Shown: positions 8,371-17,680 of the stretch, one piece after another
How positions within the stretch are numbered: the first letter of the stretch is position 1
How the letters are laid out: every line of letters starts with the position of its first letter
Origin: Bifidobacterium scaligerum
Lineage (GTDB): Bacteria > Actinomycetota > Actinomycetes > Actinomycetales > Bifidobacteriaceae
Reading direction: 5' to 3'
Assembly (NCBI RefSeq): GCF_002802865.1
Contig: NZ_PGLQ01000001.1
Span: 372,001-436,000 of the forward strand
DNA: 64,000 nt
Program-made: the position numbers and the translations under genes
Notes under the pieces: model-generated
Told to the model about the DNA's origin: nothing
The model's input: the letters and a program-made list of their open reading frames with translations, nothing else
Databases searched by the model: none

Positions 8371-9852
8371 TTACATCCCCTTCAACCGATACCGCTGGGT
8401 CGGGTCGTCTTGGAATTTCACCTTGGCGACTCGACCCTCGCGTATGAGTTCGCGCATGCCAGAAGTGGCGGCCAGGGGAGTGAGCTGCAGCTCGCGGATG
8501 ATTTCCTTGATGCTCATTGCGGAATGTCGTTCCAGTACGGTCAGAATCGCCTTCGATATATCACTCGGCGTACTGTTCGCGGCTGAACGTTGCTTGGTGA
8601 TGGTCATTGTGAACGTGTTGATGTCATTGACCGTGGTGGCCGGTTCGATACCCGCCTCCCTGAGACTTGCCGCGATACGTTGATAGCCGTCGCCGCCCTC
8701 CGGGTTCACGAACCCGCCATCCGGGTACGGAGTGGACTCCAATAACGTGAACAGGAACTGGTTGCGAGTGGAAACAAATGGTGCGCCTGTCACAGGATTC
8801 GGATTCGCTAGCACATCGTGCGTCACGGTGCCGTACAAGCCGCCCGGATTGGTGATTTCGATACGATTCGTGAACACGCTGATTCGTACCTGCGTGCCAC
8901 GTGCATCAGGGGAGTAGTCCCGGTGGGTAAGTGCATTCGCTATGGCCTCACGCAACACCACGGGTGGATAGTCCGGTTTCTTCGCGCCGATCCAGCGCAT
9001 CAGTGATTCGACCGCGTCGCTGATCATCACAGGAATAGGTCCTACGATGGTCTTGGCTGCCACCAGCCGGTCATCGCCTCGGAATACCTCGTCTCGATCG
9101 ATGCCGGGAAACACTGCGATGGCAATGGACAGTCGTGGATAATACTTCTGCGGATAGCGGCCAAGCGCCAGAAGCCCGGCTAACGTGGGACGTAAGATGC
9201 CTCCGATTTCGTTGCCGTCAGAATCATCGTGACGCAGCACCTGCAAATCGAGTAGTGTGCGGATGTCGTCTTGCCCGGCAAATGCATGTGGATGCTGCTC
9301 ACGAACACGGGCCAACAGTCCTGAAACCAACGTGGGATCTAGGTCATCGACGGCAGCATCCGGAACGATATCCAAATCATAGGTGGGTTGCAGATGCTCC
9401 TCGATAAGGCGGTCCACCTCGTACGAGGTCATGCGTCGGTCGCCGTCGCCGGTGCGGATGAACGAGCCCCCATGCGGGCCTAGCGCAGTAGTGAAACAGG
9501 GTTTGTCTCGTGGCAGCATTTCATCGATGCGAGCGAACACCAGATTCGCGCCTTCGAACGGACAGGTCACGATCACCGGACGAACCACCGGCGTCATCTT
9601 TTCGCACGCTTGGCTCAGCGCCTCCTGCATGGCGCGCGCGTCGAATCCTTCCACTGGTGTGAAGCCAGCTTTTTCGGAGAGCCCTAGGATGATCCACCCG
9701 CCGGAACCGTTTGAAAACGCGGAAAGCGTATCCGTGATGGTGGAGGAGATACGACGTTTGCATTCTTTGACCTCGCACTGCTGCGTATCGTTGCCGATCA
9801 TGCGCATAAGTTCAATGAGCTCGGTCATCTTTGCGGTGTAGTCATCAACCAT
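8371..9852 (-). CDS. AlbA_2 (Schlafen-like) domain transcriptional regulator or helicase-related protein
   Basis: 493 aa. The ATG at 9852 is chosen over an upstream in-frame start because aaggaggcgctccc directly precedes it. The N-terminal AlbA_2/Schlafen domain spans about residues 20-150 (VKECKRRISS..., SGGWIILGLSE, SFIRTGDGDRRM). A middle region carries the HATPase_c_4-like motifs REAIANALTHRDYS (302-314) and NPGGLY (335-340), and a winged helix lies near the end (about 440-490, MSIKEIIRELQLTPLAATSGMRELIREGRV). Proteins of this layout are usually annotated as ATP-binding or putative transcriptional regulators; their biochemical role is poorly defined. Some occur in defence islands, which fits the neighbouring R-M locus. 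Confidence 0.85.
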   Translation of the reverse strand: MVDDYTAKMTELIELMRMIGNDTQQCEVKECKRRISSTITDTLSAFSNGSGGWIILGLSEKAGFTPVEGFDARAMQEALSQACEKMTPVVRPVIVTCPFEGANLVFARIDEMLPRDKPCFTTALGPHGGSFIRTGDGDRRMTSYEVDRLIEEHLQPTYDLDIVPDAAVDDLDPTLVSGLLARVREQHPHAFAGQDDIRTLLDLQVLRHDDSDGNEIGGILRPTLAGLLALGRYPQKYYPRLSIAIAVFPGIDRDEVFRGDDRLVAAKTIVGPIPVMISDAVESLMRWIGAKKPDYPPVVLREAIANALTHRDYSPDARGTQVRISVFTNRIEITNPGGLYGTVTHDVLANPNPVTGAPFVSTRNQFLFTLLESTPYPDGGFVNPEGGDGYQRIAASLREAGIEPATTVNDINTFTMTITKQRSAANSTPSDISKAILTVLERHSAMSIKEIIRELQLTPLAATSGMRELIREGRVAKVKFQDDPTQRYRLKGM

Positions 9853-10057
9853 GGGAGCGCCTCCTTGACACCATTGTGCCGTATACGGCGCATCTTGATG
9901 AACTATATACTGTGCATCATGACGCAATTCATCGAGAATTCACGGTGGTGAATATGCCGTTTATTCCGGTGCCTGAACAGTACAATGGTGAGTGTGTCGG
10001 CACTGATGCCGCCTCGCGCGCGGAAAGCATTTCCGTCAGATCGATAGGGGAAATATC

Positions 10058-10369
10058 ATGACCGAAATCAACGAAATCAAAGATCCCGGTGCGTCGCTAG
10101 ACGAGCCCGACATCGTAGCATCGGCCAGTGAGACCGAGGATTCGGCCGCAGCTTGTCCCAAGTCTGCGCACTGCCCGCTTAAGCATCACCCGGGTATGTG
10201 TGGCAAAAATGGTAAGTGCCCGGTAAAGAATCTTTCTCAGAGAGATGTGGTCGCTGGCGCCGTCACCTTGGTATCTGTGATCGCACTCACCGCTGTGGCA
10301 TATTATGCTCAGTTTGCGCTCACCAAGGCTGCCGTCAAATCCGCGCTGAAGGAGACGCGTCTGCGTTAG
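10058..10369 (+). CDS. Small cysteine-rich single-pass membrane protein
   Basis: 103 aa, not recognised as a named family. It has an acidic N-terminus (1-35), then a symmetric four-cysteine segment (C-x5-C-x8-C-x5-C, residues about 38-58, with several His, Lys and Pro), then one membrane helix (about 66-88, AGAVTLVSVIALTAVAYYAQFAL) and a basic tail. The cysteine spacing suggests a small metal-binding or redox knuckle on one face of the membrane. A tagggg stretch lies 9-10 nt before the ATG. It stands alone between oppositely oriented genes. Confidence 0.7.
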   Translation: MTEINEIKDPGASLDEPDIVASASETEDSAAACPKSAHCPLKHHPGMCGKNGKCPVKNLSQRDVVAGAVTLVSVIALTAVAYYAQFALTKAAVKSALKETRLR

Positions 10370-10459
10370 CGCGGCATAATACAAATCCAGCGTGATAACG
10401 CTCTGTTGCGTTGACGGTCCTATGATTCCTGGGGCGATCTGCTTGTGGGGAGTGTGGTT

Positions 10460-11389
10460 TCAGCCCAGTGTCACGATGATGGTGTCTTGTATGCTCTCTT
10501 TGCCGGTCCAGATGCCGTCTGTGCGGTTCCAGCTCATACCGTTGGCTGTTACGGAGTCGATGCCGTACTCCCGGGCGTGGACGACAAGCCAGCCGGCTGT
10601 TTGCCAGCATACATGCTGCTGGTCGGCATCGGATAATCCGGCCGGCAACGCGACAGTCAGTGTGGAGTCAGTTGTTGCGTTCGAATGTTTATCGTCATTG
10701 ATGGTGTCTCTGGTAATGCTGACATTGGGCAGCGCTGCCGTGGCCGCAGTGATGAGTCCGTTTGCGTCGGAGCCGTTTATAGGCTCAAGTGCGCATGTGA
10801 TGCCCGCGTTCACCTCGCCGGTCAAGGCCGACGCCCAAGCGTGTGCCATCGAATCCCAATTGGCATACAGATCCGGGTATCCCGAACGCTGCACTTCCTG
10901 TGCCGCGTCCTCTACCGGAATAGTTTGCCAATCGGGTACCTGCATCAGGTGGTCGTAGAAGATATTCGTGGCGTATGCCGGATCGGACACCTGTTCAGCC
11001 GTGCCCCATCCTTGACTGGGACGTTGCTGAAAGAGCCCCAGTGAATCCAAATCGCCGTGGTCGAGATTCGTGAGTCGCGACTCTTGCATAGCCGTGGCGA
11101 TAGCTACTGTGACCGCATGATCCGGCAGCTCACGATTGACGGCGATGTTCGCAATCAGCGCGGCGTTGCCGGCCTGTTCGGGGCTGAGCGTGTGCCGTGT
11201 GCCATCAGAGGATATGGCGGCGCAATAGGCGTCATCGGCCGAACGCACATATTGCTTTGGTGCGAGCAACCGCGGAAGTAGCATGACGCCCAATAGGACA
11301 ATGACGGCGAATATGGCTACCGGTAGCATGATCCACGCTGTGAGCGCGACGGGACGATGTACGCCATATCGGTTGTGCTGTCGTCCCAT
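10460..11389 (-). CDS. Membrane-anchored lysozyme/transglycosylase-like protein
   Basis: 309 aa. ATG at 11389 follows cggaggga; the longer frame upstream lacks such a site. The N-terminus has one membrane helix (about residues 16-40, LTAWIMLPVAIFAVIVLLGVMLLP), so most of the protein is outside the cell. The segment IANIAVNRELPDHAVTVAIATAMQESRL...GDLDSLGLFQQRPSQGWGTAEQ...NIFYDHL resembles the catalytic-Glu region of lytic-transglycosylase folds and is a recurring module in actinobacteria, where it is sometimes mislabelled as a metal transporter. The C-terminal third is of unknown fold. A peptidoglycan role is inferred, not shown. Confidence 0.7.
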   Translation of the reverse strand: MGRQHNRYGVHRPVALTAWIMLPVAIFAVIVLLGVMLLPRLLAPKQYVRSADDAYCAAISSDGTRHTLSPEQAGNAALIANIAVNRELPDHAVTVAIATAMQESRLTNLDHGDLDSLGLFQQRPSQGWGTAEQVSDPAYATNIFYDHLMQVPDWQTIPVEDAAQEVQRSGYPDLYANWDSMAHAWASALTGEVNAGITCALEPINGSDANGLITAATAALPNVSITRDTINDDKHSNATTDSTLTVALPAGLSDADQQHVCWQTAGWLVVHAREYGIDSVTANGMSWNRTDGIWTGKESIQDTIIVTLG

Positions 11390-11499
11390 AAATCCCTCCG
11401 TTCGTTGCGCCGTCCTGTCGGTATTTCCATACTCCATGTTTGAGCACGTGAGGACAATGCGACTGAAGTATGATTTCGCGTACGGTCATGACGCGGCGA

Positions 11500-11709
11500 T
11501 CACTCATCCGGGGCGTATTCGAGGATATCGCCTGGCTGACAGTCGAGGGCTTGACAGATGGCGTCGAGGGTGGTGAAACGTACTGCTTTGGCTCGCCCGT
11601 TTTTGAGAATCGACACGTTGGCGGGTGTGATGCCGATTCGTTCGGCTAATTCACCCACGCCGATTTTACGTTTGGCCATCATCACATCCAAGTTGATGCG
11701 GATAGTCAT
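11500..11709 (-). CDS. Small XRE/YozG-type HTH regulator
   Basis: 69-aa stand-alone Cro/C1-type DNA-binding protein. The helix-turn-helix is VGELAERIGITPANVSILKNGRAKAVRFTTLDAICQALDCQPGDIL (about residues 18-63). It starts one base after the stop of the DUF2975 gene, so the pair is translationally linked. DUF2975 membrane proteins and such small regulators are often paired in Gram-positive bacteria; the regulator probably controls its own operon. The signal sensed is unknown. Confidence 0.88.
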   Translation of the reverse strand: MTIRINLDVMMAKRKIGVGELAERIGITPANVSILKNGRAKAVRFTTLDAICQALDCQPGDILEYAPDE

Positions 11710-11710
11710 A

Positions 11711-12223
11711 TCAGATCACCTGCTCCAGTTCGCTGGACTGATCGGTGGCCGCGCGCAGTAGCCCTTTCATGACTATCATCAGCAGAATGAAGCCGATCTC
11801 GGCTACAAAGGTGGCGCCAAGCGCGGCGAGAATGCCGAAATAGTCCATGGCTCGCATGGTGGCGTCATTCCATGAGGAGAACGCGAATAATCCTAATACG
11901 GTGGCGGTGAACACCGTGCCGGCGGACGCGCAACCAATGATCAGATTCACACAGGGGAGCGCTTTGGCGGTGAACACCGTGCCTGAGCCGGAGAGCGAGA
12001 ACAAGCGCCACACACCGATGAATGCAATTTCAACGCAGACCAGAAACAGTTCGCCAAGTATAAGGTACAGCCAACGCAGGGGAGGTTGCGAGGAATAGAG
12101 GCTGGCTATCGCCTCACTGAATACGGGCGCGGCAATAATCTGTCCCCATATGCACCCCAGCCAGATGGTCACAACGATGATCTTCAACCCAAGCAAAACC
12201 CATCGGTTCATGTACTGTTTCAT
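11711..12223 (-). CDS. DUF2975 family membrane protein
   Basis: 170 aa with four predicted membrane helices (about residues 8-32, 48-72, 90-118 and 135-160). Size and helix pattern fit DUF2975. A gaggaggccgct site precedes the ATG. It is first in a two-gene operon with the YozG-type regulator. No enzymatic motif is visible; a role as the membrane sensor or target of the paired regulator is conjecture. Confidence 0.8.
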   Translation of the reverse strand: MKQYMNRWVLLGLKIIVVTIWLGCIWGQIIAAPVFSEAIASLYSSQPPLRWLYLILGELFLVCVEIAFIGVWRLFSLSGSGTVFTAKALPCVNLIIGCASAGTVFTATVLGLFAFSSWNDATMRAMDYFGILAALGATFVAEIGFILLMIVMKGLLRAATDQSSELEQVI

Positions 12224-12572
12224 AGCGGCCTCCTCGTATTACGCCACATCATACCGGAATATATCGAAAAACGATATGTTGACTTGGTTCTGCGATGCGT
12301 CATAATGTGGAACTCGTAATCGTCTGGCGCACAACCGTGCGAAAAGTCGGTTTTCGTGCAGTTGTGCACGAGCCTGCGCGTCAAATGTTGATTGCGGAAA
12401 TTGGAGAATGGCGAGATTCCGCCATTCTTGTGCCGCGATGTTACAGGTGTATCTGTCGGACCTGTACACAACTGCGCAGAACATACGAAAAATCCCTGTT
12501 GTGCGCAAGCAACAACAGGGAAAATGAGGAAAGCGGAGACTCGCTCATGCTTTCTGTACGCGGCTCAAGCCA
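12224..12572. other. 349-bp intergenic region with three stem-loops
   Basis: No credible gene. Three hairpins lie in tandem: 12329-12367 (17-bp imperfect stem, 5-nt loop), 12405-12428 (9-bp stem, 6-nt loop) and the pbuX terminator at 12493-12521. Short reading frames on both strands here lack ribosome sites and look random. Confidence 0.6.
12493..12521 (-). terminator. Rho-independent terminator of xpt-pbuX
   Basis: Perfect 10-bp stem (12493-12502 with 12512-12521, 9-nt loop). On the minus strand it is followed by TTTTT. It lies about 50 bp beyond the pbuX stop codon. Confidence 0.85.
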
Positions 12573-13934
12573 TTACTCTTCTTTCGCTGCTGGCGCGCTC
12601 AAGAAGTGCTCCTCACTGGGCAGCACGGCGTTGAGGATCACCGCTACCACGAACGCCACGGCGATGCAGTTGGAGGCGAAGATCTGCTGGAACAGGGCCG
12701 GGAAGTGCACGAAGATGTCACTCACCTGCGTGAAGCCGATGCCAATAGTCAGCGAAAGTGCCGCGATGGTGATGTTGCGCTGCGAGAATCCGGCCTCGGC
12801 GATCATCTGGAAGCCGGAGAGGATGATGTTGCCGAACATCATGATGGTGCAACCACCGAGAACCGCCTGCGGCAACGAGTTGAACACCTCGGCGATGGCC
12901 GGCACGAAGCTCGCCAGAATGAGGATCAAGCCGCCGGAGAGAATGACCTTGCGGTTGACGACCTTGGTCATGGCCACCAATCCGATGTTCTGAGCGAAGG
13001 AGGTCAGTGGCAGACAGCCGAACAGACCGGAAACCGAGGAGATCAGACCGTCGCCGGCGATGGCGCCTGCAGTCTCACGCTCGGTGGGTGTGCGGTTGAG
13101 ACCCACCTTGGTCAGAGCTGCGGTGTCGCCCAGCACCTCGACCGAGGAAACCACATACAGCAGTCCGATGGAGATAATCGAACCCCAGTCGAATTCAGGC
13201 TTGAATGGCATGAACTGCGGCACGGAAACAATAGCGAGGTTTTGGAAACCGGAGAAATCGACCTTGCCCATGCAGATAGCCACCACATAGCCCACCACGA
13301 GACCGAACAGTACGGAGAGCTGTTTGGCCGTGCCCTTCATCAGCAGCTGGAAAGCGAGGCAAGCCACCAGTGAGATGAGCCCAAGCGTCAGGTTCTGCCA
13401 CGAGCCGAAGTCCTTGGCGCCGGAACCGCCGCCGAAGCTTGTGGCACCCACATTGAGCAGCGAGAAGCCGATGGAGGTCACCACGATGGCCGAAACAATA
13501 GGCGGCACGAATCGACGCCAATACTTGGCCGTCAGACCTAGTACCAGCTCCAGAATGCCGCCAACCAGTACGGCACCCACAACGGCACCGTAACCCTTAT
13601 CCGCGCAGATGGCCACAGCTGCGGCCACATAGGTGAAGGAGATGCCGGTGACCATCGGCAGCCTGGAGCCGATTCGCCATGCGCCGTAGAGCTGCAGACA
13701 GGTGCCCAGGCCCGCCACGAGCAGACCGGCCTGAATCACCGCGGCGGACTGTGCTGGTGTCATTTTTGCAGCGGACGCCACGATGAAGATCGGGGCCAAA
13801 TTCGCCACGAACATAGCCATCACGTGCTGAAGGCCGAACGGGATGCCCTTCCAGAAGGAGACAGGCGCATCCAGTGAGCTCAACGCTTCAAAGGAGACAG
13901 CGGATGATTTGCTGGATTGCTTTGCTTCGCTCAT
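12573..13934 (-). CDS. pbuX: Xanthine/uracil permease (NCS2 family)
   Basis: 453-aa nucleobase:cation symporter with 12-14 hydrophobic segments. Family hallmarks include GIPFGLQHVMAMFVANLAPIF near the N-terminus and GDTAALTKVGLNRTPTERETAGAIAGDGL around residues 270-300, the NCS2 signature region. It lies 24 bp downstream of xpt on the same strand, the usual arrangement for xanthine uptake and salvage, which supports xanthine rather than uracil as substrate. A terminator follows. Confidence 0.92.
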   Translation of the reverse strand: MSEAKQSSKSSAVSFEALSSLDAPVSFWKGIPFGLQHVMAMFVANLAPIFIVASAAKMTPAQSAAVIQAGLLVAGLGTCLQLYGAWRIGSRLPMVTGISFTYVAAAVAICADKGYGAVVGAVLVGGILELVLGLTAKYWRRFVPPIVSAIVVTSIGFSLLNVGATSFGGGSGAKDFGSWQNLTLGLISLVACLAFQLLMKGTAKQLSVLFGLVVGYVVAICMGKVDFSGFQNLAIVSVPQFMPFKPEFDWGSIISIGLLYVVSSVEVLGDTAALTKVGLNRTPTERETAGAIAGDGLISSVSGLFGCLPLTSFAQNIGLVAMTKVVNRKVILSGGLILILASFVPAIAEVFNSLPQAVLGGCTIMMFGNIILSGFQMIAEAGFSQRNITIAALSLTIGIGFTQVSDIFVHFPALFQQIFASNCIAVAFVVAVILNAVLPSEEHFLSAPAAKEE

Positions 13935-13958
13935 GCTTCTTCTCTCTTCTTTGATCGC

Positions 13959-14540
13959 TCAGTGGCGAAACTCGATCGTGCCGGTCTCGGGGTCCATGGA
14001 TTCCACAATTGCCAGTGAATCCACGTCGTAGCCCTCCTCGCGCAGCTTGTCGCCGCCACCTTGGAATCCCTTTTCCACCGCGATACCGATGCCCTCGACC
14101 GTGGCTCCGGCTTTTTCGCACAGTTCGATAAGTCCCCGCAATGCCTTGCCGTTAGCCAGAAAATCGTCGATGAGCAGTACATGGTCTCCCGGGTTCAGGT
14201 ACTTCTTGGAGACAATCACCGGGAATTCCTTCTGCTTGGTGAAGGAGTAGACGGTAGTGGTGTACTGGTCACCGTCCAGATTGATGGACTGGGCCTTCTT
14301 GGCGAATACCACCGGTACGTCGCCGAAATGATGAGCTGCGCAGCAAGCGATGCCGATGCCGGAAGCCTCGATGGTCAGGATCTTGGTGATGGTCTTACCG
14401 GCGAAATGCTCAGCCCACGCCGCACCCATATGATCGAACAGACGTACGTCGCACTGATGGTTCAGAAATGCGTCGACTTTGAGCACATCGCCGACCTTGA
14501 CAGTGCCTTCGGCTTGGATTCGCTCCTCAAGTTCCTGCAA
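13959..14540 (-). CDS. xpt: Xanthine phosphoribosyltransferase
   Basis: 193 aa; converts xanthine and PRPP to XMP in purine salvage. The PRPP-binding motif [18 protein letters not shown] is at about residues 122-139. The TTG start at 14540 is supported by aaggagg eight bases upstream; no ATG gives full family length. Length matches the usual 190-195 aa. It is first gene of the xpt-pbuX operon. The upstream region shows no purine-riboswitch core, so control is probably by a protein at the palindrome 14569-14590. Confidence 0.93.
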   Translation of the reverse strand: MQELEERIQAEGTVKVGDVLKVDAFLNHQCDVRLFDHMGAAWAEHFAGKTITKILTIEASGIGIACCAAHHFGDVPVVFAKKAQSINLDGDQYTTTVYSFTKQKEFPVIVSKKYLNPGDHVLLIDDFLANGKALRGLIELCEKAGATVEGIGIAVEKGFQGGGDKLREEGYDVDSLAIVESMDPETGTIEFRH

Positions 14541-14568
14541 TGGATTACCTCCTTGACATCAAGCTGAC

Positions 14569-14590
14569 ATAGTTACGGTTCAGTAACTAT
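14569..14590. promoter_or_regulatory. Palindrome upstream of xpt-pbuX, candidate operator
   Basis: Perfect 8-bp inverted arms atagttac (14569-14576) and gtaactat (14583-14590) with a 6-bp spacer, about 30-50 bp upstream of the xpt start codon. Position fits a repressor or activator site, or a small 5' hairpin in the mRNA. The cognate regulator is not identifiable here. Confidence 0.45.
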
Positions 14591-14756
14591 TGGATATGGC
14601 AAACCAGCTTACGCTGACCGCCGCATATGGGCGGCGCGTATGGTAGATATGAATGTCGCGTTATATATGGGAGCAGAGTGGACGGTTGCCCTGTGAGGCT
14701 GTGGTCCACATGGCCAGCTTTCCTATCGGGTATTTACAACGTCGGAGGAGTAGATA

Positions 14757-17426
14757 GTGTTCGAGGAGCCAGAAGTCATCGCACGCAGCGCTCAGGAACT
14801 TGTAGGCGACCTCAATCCGCAGCAGTCCGAGGCCGTGCAGTACCGAGGTCAAGCGCTATTGATCGGTGCAGGTGCAGGCTCCGGCAAGACCCGAGTGCTC
14901 ACTCGTCGCATCGCATGGATCCTGAGCCAGTTCGGCGCATGGCCCAGTCAGGTGCTCGCCATCACCTTCACCAACAAAGCCGCTGCTGAGATGCGCGAAC
15001 GACTCGGCTCGCTTATCGGACCGGTGGCCCAACGCATGTGGGTGTCTACCTTTCACTCCGCGTGCGTGAGGATTTTGAGACGTGATGGCAAAGCCATCGG
15101 GCTGAAGTCCGGTTTCTCCATTTATGACTCTGCCGACTCCGAACGACTGGTCAAAATCATCGCCACAGAATTCAATCTGGATATCAAGCGCTACACTCCA
15201 CGCTCGATTCTGGGCCACATCTCCGATCTCAAGAACAACCTGACCGGTTGGAAGGAATACTTGTCCGTGCATGCCCCGGACTTCACGCCCGGCCAACGCG
15301 GCTACCAGTTCGGCACGGTAGGGGATCTTGAAGCTATCTACGCAGTGATCTACGCCGAATACGAGCATCGTCTGGCGCTTGCCAACGCCGTGGATTTTGA
15401 TGATCTCATCGGCCGTACCGTTGAACTGCTGCGAACGGATCCGGCCGTGGCCGAGTACTACCACCATCGTTTCCGCTACATTCTGGTGGACGAGTATCAG
15501 GACACCAATCATGCCCAATACGTACTTGTACGTGAATTGGCGGGAGTCGATGCCGGCCTGCAGGCTGTTCCGGGCGCGCCGAACGCTGGCAAGACCGGTC
15601 CTGCATGGATCACCGTGGTGGGTGATTCAGACCAGTCCATTTACGCGTTCCGAGGCGCTGACATTCGTAACATTCAGGATTTCGAGCAGGATTTTCCGGC
15701 GGCGAAAACCATCATGCTGGAACAGAATTATCGCTCCACGCAGACCATCCTCGATGCGGCCAATGCCGTGATCAGCCATAATGAAGGGCGCAAGCCGAAG
15801 AAACTATGGACAGCCCTCGGCAAAGGCGAACCGATCGTCGGCTATGCTGCGGATAACGCCCAGCAGGAGGCGCAATGGGTTGCTGGCGAGATCGCGCGGC
15901 TGCACGCCGAAGAGGGCATCGCCTATTCGGACATGTCCATCATGTACCGAGCCAACGCACAGTCCCGTTCGCTGGAAGAGGCGCTGATCAACGCGAATTT
16001 GCCCTACCAGCTGGTCGGCGGCACCAAATTCTACGAACGTCGTGAAATCAAGGATGCGTTGGCATACCTGCAGGCGCTCGTCAATCCGGACGACGATGTG
16101 AATCTGCGTCGCATTCTCAACGTGCCTAAGCGTGGCTTGGGAGAACGGGCCGAAGGCGTGTTGCTGGCGTATGCGCGCGAACGGGGAACGAGTTTCTTCT
16201 ATGCGCTTATGCATGTGGACGAGATACCGGACGTTCCTACTCGCACGGCCACGCAGCTCAAGGCGTTCCGCGAACTTATGGGATCGCTTTCCCAGTTCAC
16301 CCGCGCCCACGACTCCAAACCCAGCGAAGTCGTGGCCGAAGTGCTGGAAAAGTCAGGGCTGAGGGGCGAACTGGAGAAATCCGTGGATCCTCAGGATGCT
16401 TCCCGTCTGGAGAATCTCTCCCAGCTGCAGTCCACTGCTGCTGAATTCGAGCAGAACACTCCCGATGCAACATTGTCTGCATTTTTGGAAACTACAGCGT
16501 TGGTGGCCGATTCTGATCAGCTTCCCGGCGAGAGCGAAGATTCAGGCAAAGTGACGTTGATGACTTTGCATACCGCCAAGGGACTTGAATATCCGGTGGT
16601 GTTCCTAACAGGCATGGAACAGGGTACGTTCCCGCACTCCCGCTCCATGGAAGACACCACTGAGCTACAGGAGGAGCGTCGTCTTGCGTACGTGGGCATC
16701 ACACGTGCCAAACGTCGTCTGTATGTAACGCGCGCGGCCGTACGCTCCCAGTGGGGACAGGCGGCAGACATGATGCCTAGCCAGTTCTTGGATGAGATTC
16801 CGGCCGAACTCATCGATTGGAAACGTCGTGAAGCCGGTGTGGAGCGCATGCGTGGCGAATGGACCGACGGATTCGCCGATGATCTGGGTGGATGGGATGA
16901 CGATGATTTCAGCGGTGCCACGTTCGGCGGGTCATCTACGTTCGGTGGAAGGGGTTCTGGCTCCTCGTATGGTTCCAGATCTCGATACGGTTCTTCGTCT
17001 TATGGCTCGGGCTCATCTTATGGATCGTACGGATCCTACGGTTCGCGCTCCGGCTCCTCGTCCTATGGTGGATCCGGCTCGACATACGGCTCCCGGTCCC
17101 GATCAGGTAGCTCCGCCTACGGTTCGCGCACGGGCTCGTCCGATTCGTATGGCCGTACTCGCGGTGGCAAGGTCACGACTCGACGCACCGCTCCCAAATC
17201 GTCTGCGACCGGTGGAAAAAGCGTTCCTAGCTCCCAACTGGCCAAAGACAATGGCCTGAACATTGCGGATTTCGCCATTGGCGATATGATCAGTCATGAC
17301 CAGTATGGCCTTGGCAAGATTACCGATGCGCAGGATAAGGGACGCAACTCTGTGATTACGGTCGATTTTGGTTCTGCGGGAGTCAAGCGCTTGATGCTGC
17401 GTGTGGCTCCTATTGAAAAGCTCTAG
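14757..17426 (+). CDS. pcrA: ATP-dependent DNA helicase PcrA/UvrD
   Basis: 889-aa superfamily 1A 3'-5' helicase for repair and displacement of proteins from DNA. The GTG start at 14757 follows ggaggag at 14744-14750. Visible motifs are Walker A GAGAGSGKTR (38-47), the Walker B region LVDEYQDTNH (about 242-251), VVGDSDQSIYAFRGA, QNYRST and VTLMTLHTAKGLEYPVVFLTGMEQG. Residues about 721-801 are a Gly/Ser/Tyr/Arg low-complexity tract not usual in PcrA. After it comes the normal C-terminal Tudor-like segment (VSHDQYGLGKITDAQ in form), which in other bacteria contacts RNA polymerase. It overlaps its own terminator hairpin. Confidence 0.95.
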   Translation: MFEEPEVIARSAQELVGDLNPQQSEAVQYRGQALLIGAGAGSGKTRVLTRRIAWILSQFGAWPSQVLAITFTNKAAAEMRERLGSLIGPVAQRMWVSTFHSACVRILRRDGKAIGLKSGFSIYDSADSERLVKIIATEFNLDIKRYTPRSILGHISDLKNNLTGWKEYLSVHAPDFTPGQRGYQFGTVGDLEAIYAVIYAEYEHRLALANAVDFDDLIGRTVELLRTDPAVAEYYHHRFRYILVDEYQDTNHAQYVLVRELAGVDAGLQAVPGAPNAGKTGPAWITVVGDSDQSIYAFRGADIRNIQDFEQDFPAAKTIMLEQNYRSTQTILDAANAVISHNEGRKPKKLWTALGKGEPIVGYAADNAQQEAQWVAGEIARLHAEEGIAYSDMSIMYRANAQSRSLEEALINANLPYQLVGGTKFYERREIKDALAYLQALVNPDDDVNLRRILNVPKRGLGERAEGVLLAYARERGTSFFYALMHVDEIPDVPTRTATQLKAFRELMGSLSQFTRAHDSKPSEVVAEVLEKSGLRGELEKSVDPQDASRLENLSQLQSTAAEFEQNTPDATLSAFLETTALVADSDQLPGESEDSGKVTLMTLHTAKGLEYPVVFLTGMEQGTFPHSRSMEDTTELQEERRLAYVGITRAKRRLYVTRAAVRSQWGQAADMMPSQFLDEIPAELIDWKRREAGVERMRGEWTDGFADDLGGWDDDDFSGATFGGSSTFGGRGSGSSYGSRSRYGSSSYGSGSSYGSYGSYGSRSGSSSYGGSGSTYGSRSRSGSSAYGSRTGSSDSYGRTRGGKVTTRRTAPKSSATGGKSVPSSQLAKDNGLNIADFAIGDMISHDQYGLGKITDAQDKGRNSVITVDFGSAGVKRLMLRVAPIEKL

Positions 17427-17443
17427 TGAGCTTTCAATAGGAG
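17407..17443 (+). terminator. pcrA terminator hairpin, copy 1
   Basis: Stem-loop ctcctattgaaaagctc / gagctttcaataggag with one bulge and a 4-nt loop. It overlaps the last codons and the stop of pcrA. A second copy lies 101 bp downstream. There is no T-run after it. Confidence 0.6.
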
Positions 17444-17552
17444 CCTGTCGCAGCGAAGCCGCTCCCTTCGCCTACGGACAGTCCGCTGGACTGTCCGCTT
17501 AACGGCTCAGCCATTGAAAAGCTCTAGCGAGCTTTCAATAGGAGCCTGTCGC
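17412..17552 (+). repeat. 40-bp direct repeat pair with an intervening hairpin
   Basis: 17412-17451 and 17513-17552 are identical except for one base and contain the pcrA terminator stem. Similarity continues to gccgctccc after each copy. Between them is a perfect 10-bp hairpin (17475-17484 with 17488-17497). The second copy carries a duplicate of the final pcrA codons, so it looks like a duplicated 3' end. Confidence 0.8.
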
Positions 17553-17680
17553 GGCAAGCCGCTCCCTCTGATCGAGCACATAACATAGGTGTGCGGTAAA
17601 TTCAAGACTTGTTTTTCTGATTTCTCCGTGGACATAATACATAGGTTGCCTTGTATCTCATGCAGAGGAGAGAAGAATCC

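Noticed and set aside
12220-12508. Short minus-strand frames downstream of pbuX
   Set aside because: No ribosome site, overlap a terminator, and cover hairpins; considered non-coding.
14541-14756. Purine riboswitch before xpt
   Set aside because: The conserved purine-aptamer core was not found; only a short palindrome is present.
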